This document shows positions 56,802-64,000 of a stretch of 64,000 nucleotides of DNA, in pieces. Below the pieces are notes generated by a model, which saw only the letters and a program-made list of their open reading frames with translations, searched no databases and was not told the DNA's origin. This DNA is from Homalodisca vitripennis (taxonomy: Eukaryota > Arthropoda > Insecta > Hemiptera > Cicadellidae): contig NC_060207.1 of NCBI RefSeq assembly GCF_021130785.1, positions 8,026,501 through 8,090,500 on the forward strand, in the 5' to 3' direction. The position numbers and the translations under genes were made by a program. Each line of letters begins with the position of its first letter. Position 1 is the first letter of the stretch.

Positions 56802-57010
56802 AAATAGAACAATCTGAAAACATTTGACCAGAAATTGTGCTGATTTGTGTCAAAAATCACTACTTCTCAAAATTTAATTTTACAAATTTTTGCTCTTTAA
56901 ATAGAACAATCTGAAAACATTTGACCAGAAATTGTGCTGATTTTGTGTCAAGTTGTCACAAAAATCACCACTTCTCAAAATTTTAGTTTACAAATTTTTG
57001 CTCTTTAAAT
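56802..57010 (+). repeat. Two ~97-bp direct repeats upstream of the polymerase
   Basis: AAATAGAACAATCTGAAAAC starts copies at 56802 and 56899; each ends TTTTTGCTCTTTAAATA. The second copy carries a ~15-base insertion (GTCAAGTTGTCACAA) and runs directly into the ATG at 57011. The repeated end CTCTTTAAAT may be the promoter of the polymerase gene. Confidence 0.85.
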
Positions 57011-57490
57011 ATGGAGCGGAAAAAGATAGAGTGCCCATACTGCAAAAAAGACATTTTTGAACATCACTATACTCGTCATTACAATTCGAAAAATCATTTG
57101 AAGAACAAAGAAATTTATAATAAAGAACTAAATTATTTGAGGACTTGGGCTAAAGAGAATCAAATCGATGGTCACGAAAAGATGTACAATATAGAAAAAT
57201 TGCGTGAATTAAAGAAAAGCTTTAAGGAAGATAAAAAAGATCTCAATCTATTTAATGATGAAAAAATTCAATCAATCGCTGAAAAATTGTCCTTAGAAAC
57301 AAACGATAAAACTAAGTCTGAAATGATCGAAGAAATTGATAAAACTCTTAAAGTAAAATCCGAAAATATCATTGATGTAGAAGTTTTATCCTCAATACAC
57401 GGTCTTTTCAAGCAATACATTTTAAACAAACTTGAACGACAATTCCATGTCAATTTACAAATATCTTTCAATTATGCGGTCAGAAATTAA
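57011..57490 (+). CDS. Zinc-finger ORF, probably the N-terminus of the polymerase protein
   Basis: 159 residues. It opens with a C2H2-type finger, IECPYCKKDIFEHHYTRHYN, then a charged helical stretch and ends in QFHVNLQISFNYAVRN, which resembles the N-terminal part of Maverick polymerase proteins. It overlaps the polymerase frame by about 59 bases and lacks a separate promoter-like motif before that frame. A one-base excess near 57480 (AGAAATTAAA) would explain why it stops there; without it the two frames make one protein of about 1,310 residues. Confidence 0.7.
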   Translation: MERKKIECPYCKKDIFEHHYTRHYNSKNHLKNKEIYNKELNYLRTWAKENQIDGHEKMYNIEKLRELKKSFKEDKKDLNLFNDEKIQSIAEKLSLETNDKTKSEMIEEIDKTLKVKSENIIDVEVLSSIHGLFKQYILNKLERQFHVNLQISFNYAVRN

Positions 57491-60400
57491 AAGTTTAATC
57501 GAGAAATTTCAAGAAAATGTTAAAAATATGAAGGGCTATCTCTCTTTGGAATGTGAATACGAACGAACTTTAGTGAATGGTGAACCGCAAACATGTCTAA
57601 TGTATTTTACTATCAAAGCAGACGAAATCTTTGACGTAAACGACTTTATTACTAAGCAATTTAATAAATTAACACATCGAGAACAAACGAATAATCCAAA
57701 TAAAGGTTCCGGATGGACATTTAAAAGTTGTAAACAACTAGTTTTGAGCCTTAATAAACATGAATTTATGAACGCAGGATCATATATCGATTTACCAAAG
57801 GAAATCAAAGATAAAAAAGCTTGTGTAAATATCAAAAATAAAGATGATTATTGCTTTATTTACTCTATCCGATGCGCTATTGAAAAACCCGAGACTCATG
57901 TTGACAGAGCAAAACAATACGAAAAATTCGTGAACGATGAGATATTTTCTGGATTCGACTATCCTATGTCTTTAAAAGATATACAATTATTTGAAAAACG
58001 AAGCAGCAAAGCAAAAGTATACAAGTATCCGAAAATGTCTGTAAATGTCTATACTTTTGATGAAAAACTACACATAGTACCGTTGCAAATTTCAGAAGTT
58101 TATGACGCCAAGTTAGAAGTTGATTTATTGTATGTTAAACAAGATGATAAATCCCATTATGTTTTGATAACAGATTTAAGTAGATTAGCGAGTTCACAGA
58201 TATCAAAAAATGCTCACAAGACGTTCTTGTGTCGAAGATGTTTAAGCCATTTCTACAAATATAGTGCTTTATCAGATCATTTAGAAATTTGTAAGCAACA
58301 TGAAGTTTGCAAGCCAATTATGCCGTTTCCGGGTCAAACAACTAAATTTACCAATTACCAAAAGAAATTTAGCCATCCGTACGTTATTTATATGGATTTT
58401 GAAAGCATATTAGAGAAGATTCCCACATGCAAAAACAATCCGCAAAAATCGACTACAACCAAGATTCAGAAGCATATTCCTTATGGTTTTACTCTATATT
58501 TAGTGTCTAATGTGACCAATCGTATGTACAAGCCGATATGTTATCGAGCAAAAAATGAAGAAGAGTTGCCGAACGTTCCTGCAAAATTGTTTGAAGAACT
58601 CAATAAATTATCGAAGTACATAGCTAAAAAATATAATTCAAAGAACATGAAGCCCATGAAATTGACTGACGAAGAAGAAATTTCGTATCAAAATTCAAAT
58701 CTTTGCCACATTTGTGAAGAAATATCGTATCAAGACACTGAAAAAACTTTAGGGTTTTTACCAGATAATTGGAGTTCTGCTTATGATGCATTCAAAAAAT
58801 GCAGAGATCACTGTCATTTGACTGGAAAATTTCGAGGTGCAGCTCATAGAATTTGTAATCTGAATTTGAAATTTCCTCAGAATATTCCCGTTTTCTGTCA
58901 CAATATGTCTAATTACGATACGCATTTGTACATAAAAGAATTGGCAAAACAATACGGTAATGTTGATTTGATTGCAAACACCGATGAACGATATATAAAT
59001 TACTCTGTAAATTCTGGATACGGGTATGAATTTGATGGTGACAAACCTAGAAAGTTCATAAAATTCTCTTTCGTAGACACGTTTAGATTCATGGCGTCAT
59101 CTATCGAAAAATTAGCGAAAAATTTAAAGAAAGAAGACTTCAAACATACAAATCATTTTATACAAGATGGACTGAATGAGATAATAGAAAGACAGCCAAA
59201 TGACGACGACGAGATTTTTAAAATTCTATCTGGAAAAGGAATATTTCCCTATGAATTTATCGACAGTATTGAAAAACTTGATTACACAGAAGAATTGAGA
59301 ATTCAAGATTTCTATTCACTTTTGACAGATGAGAGCATATCTGAGAAAGATTATCAACACTACTTGAGCGTTTGGAACAAATTAAAAGAGAAAAATCTTG
59401 GAAATTACTCTGATTTGTACAACATTCAAGATGTTTTATTGCTTGCTGATATATTCGAAAATTTCAGAAATATTTGCTTAAATTGCTATAAACTTGATCC
59501 GGCACATTATCTAACAGCTCCCAGTCTCGCATGGGACGCAATGTTAAAATTAACGAAAATTGAGCTTCAACTGATACACGATTACGATATGTATTTAATG
59601 ATTGAAAAAGGTATTCGTGGAGGTATTTCTCAATGTATTAAGCGATATGTGAAAGCAAATAACAAATATTTGAAAGATTTCGATAAGACAAAACCTGAAA
59701 ACTATTTACTTTATGTCGATGCAAACAACCTTTATGGTTATGGTCTTATGCAAAAACTGCCGTATAGTGATATCAAGTGGATGGATCCAAAAACGTATAC
59801 AAAAGAAGAGTGGAAAGAAACAATTTTGGAACTCACTGGTGACGAAAACTATGGCTATATTCTTGAAGTCGATCTTGGATATCCAACAAATTTACACGAA
59901 CATCACAAGGATTTACCTCTTGCTCCAGAACATTTTAAAAACAAACTTTGCACAACTCTACTGGATAAAACTGAATACGTTGTTCATTCGAGAAATTTGA
60001 AGTTCTATTTGGAACAAGGTATGATTTTGAAACATGTGAATAGAGTTATTGCATTCGATCAGAAGCCTTTTATGAAAGAATACATTGATTTTAACACAAA
60101 CATGAGAACCAAAGCTACAAGCGACTTTGAAAAGGACTTTTATAAGCTGATGAACAACTCAGTTTTTGGAAAATCTATGGAAAATGTGAGAAACAGATGT
60201 GATATTAAGCTTGGAAATGAAGAATTTTCAATGAAACAAGCTAAGAAAACGAACTTCAAAAGCTTCACTATCTTTGACGACAACTGTATAGCGAGTCACA
60301 TGTACAAACAAAAGGTTAAATTTAACAAACCGATTTACATAGGATTTTCAGTTCTCGACCTCTCAAAATTGCTAATGTACGAGTTTTATTACAACAAATT

Positions 60401-60941
60401 AAAGAAGTTTGATCCAGATTTGAATCTGTGTTACATGGATACAGACAGTTATTTTCTAGAATTGAAACGAGATCCTTTTAAAATTATTAAAGAAAATATA
60501 GATGACTTTGATACAAGTGATTATCCAAAAGATCATGAATGTTTCAATACTAAAAATAAGAAGGTAATAGGGAAATTCAAAGATGAGTTAAATAGCGAAG
60601 TTTTAGAAGAATTTTGTGGTTTAAGGTCTAAGATGTACTCGTACAAATATCTAGATAAAAACCCAGTTAGGTGTAAAGGAATTAAGAGAAGCGTTGTAAA
60701 TAAAACAATAAATATCGAAAACTTGAAGAGATGTTTGTTCGAAGATAAAGAAGAATTTAGGGAGATGACAGTCATCAAAAGTTATAAACATGAGTTGTAC
60801 ACTGTTACCATAAACAAGCTGGCACTGAACGCTAAAGATGATAAGAGAATTGTCCTAGAAAATAAGATCGATACAGTACCGTATGGATATAAAACAGATA
60901 TTTTAGAAGAGTTAAACAAAGTTGGAAACTTTGATATGTAA
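57447..60941 (+). CDS. Protein-primed family B DNA polymerase (Maverick pPolB)
   Basis: Copies the element, probably from a terminal protein primer. The open frame runs from 57432 (TTG); the first ATG is 57447. Numbering from 57432, exonuclease motifs are YMDFES (Asp322, Glu324), CHNMSNYD (Asp496) and YNIQD (663-667). Polymerase motif A is YVDANNLYG (Asp763), motif B KLMNNSVFG (from 905), motif C YMDTDS (Asp1003, Asp1005). Every catalytic acidic residue looked for is present. Between the first two exonuclease motifs a zinc/endonuclease VII-like insert occurs: CHIC at 425-428 and RDHCHLTGKFRGAAH from 458. The stop TAA is directly followed by the integrase ATG. The likely true start is at 57011, with a frame break near 57480. 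Confidence 0.93.
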   Translation: MSIYKYLSIMRSEIKSLIEKFQENVKNMKGYLSLECEYERTLVNGEPQTCLMYFTIKADEIFDVNDFITKQFNKLTHREQTNNPNKGSGWTFKSCKQLVLSLNKHEFMNAGSYIDLPKEIKDKKACVNIKNKDDYCFIYSIRCAIEKPETHVDRAKQYEKFVNDEIFSGFDYPMSLKDIQLFEKRSSKAKVYKYPKMSVNVYTFDEKLHIVPLQISEVYDAKLEVDLLYVKQDDKSHYVLITDLSRLASSQISKNAHKTFLCRRCLSHFYKYSALSDHLEICKQHEVCKPIMPFPGQTTKFTNYQKKFSHPYVIYMDFESILEKIPTCKNNPQKSTTTKIQKHIPYGFTLYLVSNVTNRMYKPICYRAKNEEELPNVPAKLFEELNKLSKYIAKKYNSKNMKPMKLTDEEEISYQNSNLCHICEEISYQDTEKTLGFLPDNWSSAYDAFKKCRDHCHLTGKFRGAAHRICNLNLKFPQNIPVFCHNMSNYDTHLYIKELAKQYGNVDLIANTDERYINYSVNSGYGYEFDGDKPRKFIKFSFVDTFRFMASSIEKLAKNLKKEDFKHTNHFIQDGLNEIIERQPNDDDEIFKILSGKGIFPYEFIDSIEKLDYTEELRIQDFYSLLTDESISEKDYQHYLSVWNKLKEKNLGNYSDLYNIQDVLLLADIFENFRNICLNCYKLDPAHYLTAPSLAWDAMLKLTKIELQLIHDYDMYLMIEKGIRGGISQCIKRYVKANNKYLKDFDKTKPENYLLYVDANNLYGYGLMQKLPYSDIKWMDPKTYTKEEWKETILELTGDENYGYILEVDLGYPTNLHEHHKDLPLAPEHFKNKLCTTLLDKTEYVVHSRNLKFYLEQGMILKHVNRVIAFDQKPFMKEYIDFNTNMRTKATSDFEKDFYKLMNNSVFGKSMENVRNRCDIKLGNEEFSMKQAKKTNFKSFTIFDDNCIASHMYKQKVKFNKPIYIGFSVLDLSKLLMYEFYYNKLKKFDPDLNLCYMDTDSYFLELKRDPFKIIKENIDDFDTSDYPKDHECFNTKNKKVIGKFKDELNSEVLEEFCGLRSKMYSYKYLDKNPVRCKGIKRSVVNKTINIENLKRCLFEDKEEFREMTVIKSYKHELYTVTINKLALNAKDDKRIVLENKIDTVPYGYKTDILEELNKVGNFDM

Positions 60942-61965
60942 ATGGAAGATGATTTAATTCACTGTCACAAGTGTAAAAAGAAAACGAAAAATATAGATTC
61001 AAAAATCGTTCAAACTCAAAATGGATTGTATAGAATTGCTGCAAAATGTTCAAAATGTAAGACAAACAAGAGTAAGTTTATAAAGAATCCAAATCCAAAA
61101 CCTGTTAAGCAAGAATTGAAGACTAAAGATGAGATAGAGATTGAAGCTCGAGAAATTCATGCACCAGTACGAAAAAAGTTTAAAAAGAGAAAAATTATAA
61201 CTTTAGGAATTGACGATTTATGGGCAGCAGATTTAGTTATAATGTCTAACTATTCGGATCAAAATGATGGATTCAAGTATATGTTAAATGTTATTGATAC
61301 TTTCTCAAAATATGCTTGGTCAAGAGCTATCAAAAGAAAAAACGGTAAAGATGTTTCAAAAAGCCTTCGAAGATATAGTAAAAGATGCCATAAGGATCAA
61401 TCACAAACCTCCAATCTTACTTCATACAGATAAGGGTTTAGAGTTTAAAAATAAAGAATTTAACGATGTTTTGAGAAAATACAACATTAAGATTTATCAT
61501 ACTGAAAACGAAGAGAAATCAAGTAATTGTAGAGAGATATAACCAGAACTCAAAATGAGAGAATGAAAGTAATTTTTGAGATTAATAAAAACTTTAAATG
61601 GATCGATATTCTTCAAAAAATCGTAAAGAAATATAACGATACTGTTCATAGCACAATCAAAATGAAGCCTAAAAGACGTAGATAAAGATGCAGAAAAAGA
61701 GTTATTAGAGTCGGTTTTTAAGTATGTTCCACCAGAAATTCACACGAAAACTAAATTTAAAGTCAATGATCATGTAAGAATTGTTAGTAAAAAACAAACA
61801 TTTTCGAACAAATATAAGAACAATTGGTCAAGAGAAATCTTTGTGATTTATCAAATTAATAACACAGATCCTGTAACTTATAGTATAAAAGATTTAAATA
61901 ATGAAGAAATAACCGGAAAGTTTTATGAATATGAATTGAGAAAGTCAAAGATTTTTTCTATATAA
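60942..61965 (+). pseudogene. Maverick integrase (rve type), frame-broken
   Basis: Inserts the element into DNA. It begins with a Cys-pair finger (CHKCKKKT, CSKCKTNK), then the catalytic core: the first Asp in LWAADLVIM, the second in LLHTDKGLEF, and the Glu region near 61525-61535. The C-terminal part (KFKVNDHVRIV, YEYELRKSK) resembles the SH3/chromo-like tail of Maverick integrases and ends at 61965. Four breaks are seen, near 61365, 61522, 61542 and 61672. Each looks like a single extra base, so a real intact gene behind sequencing insertions is possible. The start ATG touches the polymerase stop (TAAATGG). Confidence 0.88.
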
Positions 61966-61968
61966 ATG
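61948..61968 (+). promoter_or_regulatory. Promoter-like motif TTTTTTCTATATAAATGG before the first finger gene
   Basis: The motif overlaps the last codons and stop (TAA) of the integrase and ends in the next ATG. Copies of the motif precede starts at 56749 (minus), 62383 (plus) and 63514 (minus). It resembles the T-run plus TAAAT(G) late promoters of poxviruses and other large DNA viruses. Confidence 0.6.
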
Positions 61969-62349
61969 GAGGCCCAAAAGAAATGTTCAATGTGCAAAGA
62001 ATTAAAAGGTTTTGAAGAATTTTATAAAGATAAGAGTAGAAAAGATGGAATTATTTATAATTGTAAAGATTGTTATAGGAAGTATCATAAAGAGCTGTAT
62101 GATAAAATAGAAAAATTAACTTTGGAAGATAAAGAATGTCTTAAATGTAAAGAAACTAAAAAAATTTCAGAGTTTAATAGTGATCACTATAGTAGAGATA
62201 AGAAAGACTCCTATTGTAAAGATTGTGTAAAGAAGAATCACCATAGATTATATTATGAAGATACTCAATGTGAATGTGGAAGAACTATAAAATGGTTAAA
62301 TAATTATCAAAAACATTTACAAACCAAATATCATAAGTTAAGAGTTTAA
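61966..62349 (+). CDS. Cysteine-rich finger protein 1, 127 residues
   Basis: Two CxxC...CxxC modules: CSMCKELKGFEEFYKD with CKDC, and CLKCKETKKISEFNSD with CKDC. Both follow the pattern CxxC-xxxK-x4-F-x(7-9)-DG/KD-x4-CKxC seen in phage and large-virus proteins, some tied to HNH or endonuclease VII enzymes. A third finger at the end (CECGRTIKWLNNYQKHLQTK, then H) is C2H2-like. The function is unknown; nucleic-acid binding is inferred. Confidence 0.75.
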   Translation: MEAQKKCSMCKELKGFEEFYKDKSRKDGIIYNCKDCYRKYHKELYDKIEKLTLEDKECLKCKETKKISEFNSDHYSRDKKDSYCKDCVKKNHHRLYYEDTQCECGRTIKWLNNYQKHLQTKYHKLRV

Positions 62350-62364
62350 CATTTTCATCGTGTA

Positions 62365-62385
62365 ATAATTTTTTCTATATAAATG
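62365..62385 (+). promoter_or_regulatory. Promoter-like motif TTTTTTCTATATAAATGG before the second finger gene
   Basis: Identical in core to the motif at 61948-61968. It is preceded by ACATTTTCATCGTGTAAT, a phrase that occurs again after the second finger gene (about 62722), so gene and flank were duplicated together. Confidence 0.6.
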
Positions 62386-62718
62386 GAGTCTCAAAAGAAA
62401 TGTACAAAGTGTCAAGAAGAGAATAGAAAAGACTGTTATTGTAAGGAATTATATGATAAAATGAACAAATTAACTTTAGAAGAGAAAAATTGTTACTTTT
62501 GTAAAGAAATTAAAAATATTTCTGAATTTAATAACTGGCAGTATAGTAAAGATAGAAAAGATGCTTTTTGCAAAGATTGTGCTAAAAACATTTTCAGCGA
62601 AAGTTATAAAAACGAAATGCCTTGTGAATATGAAAAAAAAATTCTACGATGGTTACCTAGTTATGCTAAACATTTACAAACAAAATATAATAAATCGAGA
62701 GTTTTTAGTAAAATTTAG
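62383..62718 (+). CDS. Cysteine-rich finger protein 2, degenerate paralogue
   Basis: 111 residues, a tandem duplicate of the preceding gene (same MESQKKC start, KELYDKMNKLTLEEKN, HLQTKY end). About 25 residues are missing from the first module, which therefore lacks its CKDC half in normal spacing. In the last finger the second Cys is Tyr (CEYEKK) and the final His is Asn (KYNK), so that finger cannot bind zinc normally. The middle module (CYFCKE, CKDC) is kept. It overlaps the end of the Bro-N gene on the other strand by 14 bases. Confidence 0.75.
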   Translation: MESQKKCTKCQEENRKDCYCKELYDKMNKLTLEEKNCYFCKEIKNISEFNNWQYSKDRKDAFCKDCAKNIFSESYKNEMPCEYEKKILRWLPSYAKHLQTKYNKSRVFSKI

Positions 62719-63514
62719 AAACATTTTCATCGTGTAATTTAGATATTCTATAAATCAGTCGAGATTCTGCCATATTTGTAGTAAAATGATTTCCGTTGTA
62801 TAAAATATTCAAAGATTCTTTCATTTGGTTGTAGAGATTTATACTATTTGGATCTCCATGTCTTAATAAAATTTCCATTTCTGGGTAATCAATTTCAAGT
62901 TCTTTCAATCTTTTCGGTATTTCTCGTTTCTGAGCTCTGATAACATAATAAGGCCATTCCCACATGTGATTCTTCTTAATTAACACAAAAACATGGTGTT
63001 TTTTCTTAGCAAAATCTTTACAAACAAGGTCTGGTTTCATTAAGTCAATTTTTACACTTTGTTTTGCGATTATTTCCGTTTTTATTTCATCTTTAATTTG
63101 CAAGTGCTTAACTTTGTCCTCTAAATATTTAATCTTGTTTTCAAGTTTGTACACACCAAATTTACGAATGCTTGGTAAAACATCTCTCGTAACCCATTGT
63201 TGAAAGCTTTTTGCTTCTATTTTATGAGATCTTAAAATTAACGAATAAAGTCCTGATTCATTAATGAAAATAGTATCTTTGTGAATATTTGCGAGGTGGC
63301 CCTCGAGGGCTACCTTATCTTTTAGATAAAAGTATTGAGATTTGTCACCTTCATCGACATTATTTCTAATCGCTTTTTCTGTATTGTTATATTCCAATAT
63401 TTCTGCAACATCTTTAGCCTTAAACCAAAATTCATTATTTTCGTCAACAATTGTTAAAATTTCTTTATTATTGAATTTTAGTTGATTATTTCTTAGATCT
63501 ATGACTGACTCCAT
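62705..63514 (-). CDS. Bro-N domain protein, 269 residues
   Basis: The N-terminal Bro-N domain (about residues 10-115) has FWFKAKDVAEILEYNNTEKA, the GLYSLILRSHKIEAKSFQQW block and VLPSIRKFG, all typical of baculovirus-repeat and phage antirepressor proteins that bind DNA. A short coiled coil (about 120-155) follows, then a C-terminal domain with HHVFVLIKKN and WEWPYYVIRAQ like the domains (DUF3627 type) found after Bro-N in insect DNA viruses. The ATG is preceded on its own strand by TTTTTTCTATCTAAATGG. It is complete and uninterrupted. Role in the element unknown. Confidence 0.88.
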   Translation of the reverse strand: MESVIDLRNNQLKFNNKEILTIVDENNEFWFKAKDVAEILEYNNTEKAIRNNVDEGDKSQYFYLKDKVALEGHLANIHKDTIFINESGLYSLILRSHKIEAKSFQQWVTRDVLPSIRKFGVYKLENKIKYLEDKVKHLQIKDEIKTEIIAKQSVKIDLMKPDLVCKDFAKKKHHVFVLIKKNHMWEWPYYVIRAQKREIPKRLKELEIDYPEMEILLRHGDPNSINLYNQMKESLNILYNGNHFTTNMAESRLIYRISKLHDENVSKFY

Positions 63515-63546
63515 TTAGATAGAAAAAAAAATTTAACAAGCAATTA

Positions 63547-64000
63547 TTATTTTGAGTTTAAAGGTCGAAAATAGTGTCTGGATGTAATTTTTGTAAGAGT
63601 CGCGATTCGATACCCTTGAAAGTTTAAAGGTAGTCTATTCAATAGACCCCCTTGATTCATGTCCGTTGCTTCGACAATCTTAAATAAATTGTTGTTTTTA
63701 CTCTCATTATTTAATAAATTTCCCTCAGAGTCTTGTATAGTTAGAACGATTTTTTGAATTCTTTTAATATTTTTTCTAATTGGAATATAATCGATTTCAT
63801 TCGGTTTTTTCACTGATTTTTGATCCATAAGCAACATTTGGGAAAAATGTGTACAAAATCTCAGATTCTTTGTGTAAATGTTCGGTATGATTTTCAAAAC
63901 TAGGTTCAACGAGATTACAATGTACTTCAATTACATCGAACGGTCTAAATTTTGGCGTTTTATTTCCTAAATATACCTGATTTGGCTCAATAGTTTCTTG
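63547..64000 (-). pseudogene. Probable minor capsid (penton-like) protein, C-terminal part, one frame break
   Basis: The minus strand from 64000 to about 63840 is open, with FRPFDVIEVHCNLVEPSF and ILYTFFPNVAYG. It runs into a stop just after a run of six A, while the shifted frame continues with EIDYIPIRKNIKRIQKIVLT and ends at 63547. A Y-I-P-hydrophobic patch followed by a G-N-L turn is typical of the C-terminal strand of Maverick/adintovirus penton-like proteins. The break is a one-base excess in the A run. The N-terminal part lies beyond the window. Identity rests on remembered family patterns. Confidence 0.55.

Larger units (their letters stand above)
56441..64000. mobile_element. Maverick/Polinton (left part; right end outside window)
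   Basis: The hallmark gene pair is present: a protein-primed family B DNA polymerase and a retroviral-type integrase, together with cysteine-rich finger proteins, a Bro-N protein and a probable minor capsid piece. These define Maverick/Polinton or adintovirus-type elements. Genes are uninterrupted by introns, closely packed, and set apart from the host DNA by their lysine- and asparagine-rich proteins. Maverick terminal repeats and the 6-bp target duplication were not located. The packaging ATPase, protease and major capsid genes would be expected to the right of 64000. Confidence 0.88.

Overview
The window is eukaryotic, AT-rich and repeat-laden. The one host gene has small exons, GT-AG introns and an insect-like protein. 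tRNA-derived SINEs, Jockey-like LINE pieces, MITEs, a Maverick/Polinton and about ten tandem arrays point to a large insect genome, probably hemipteran (inference; no species marker is present).

Layout. 1-5945: a ~164-bp satellite, about 25 copies on the plus strand and then, after a sharp inversion at 4147/4148, about 11 on the minus strand. 5946-20290: mostly non-coding, with an eroded DDE transposon (about 9470-11160), a GC-rich promoter-like patch (about 11840-12130), interspersed repeats, three minisatellites and a SINE. 20291-37704: the 5' two thirds of a carnitine O-palmitoyltransferase 1 (CPT1) gene on the plus strand. It has ten constitutive coding exons plus two alternative versions of the exon after the catalytic histidine. 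The last third of the protein is not seen and probably lies beyond the window. CPT1 introns hold minisatellites (141, 115 and 46 bp), a LINE fragment, a SINE and a foldback element with hammerhead-ribozyme-like arms. The exon coding for the start of the cytosolic domain has been tandemly copied, with its 3' splice site, eight times at 138 bp.

37705-56440: no gene recognised. This part holds a (C)nA array, a 91-bp minisatellite split by a LINE, two MITEs with perfect 8-bp target duplications, a SINE, two more minisatellites and a second hammerhead-like motif.

56441-64000 (running off the window): the left part of a Maverick/Polinton. Its genes are a small minus-strand ORF, a protein-primed family B DNA polymerase, a retroviral-type integrase, two cysteine-rich finger proteins, a Bro-N protein and part of a probable minor capsid (penton-like) protein. 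Several start codons follow the same T-rich TAAATG promoter-like motif, and genes abut with almost no spacer, a virus-like layout. Polymerase and integrase would copy and insert the element; the capsid-type gene fits the view of Mavericks as integrated virus-like elements.

Caution: nearly every frame break found (polymerase N-terminus, integrase, penton-like gene, one CPT1 alternative exon) is a one-base excess, and the first kilobase of satellite also shows extra single bases. Many of these breaks may be uncorrected long-read insertion errors rather than real decay.
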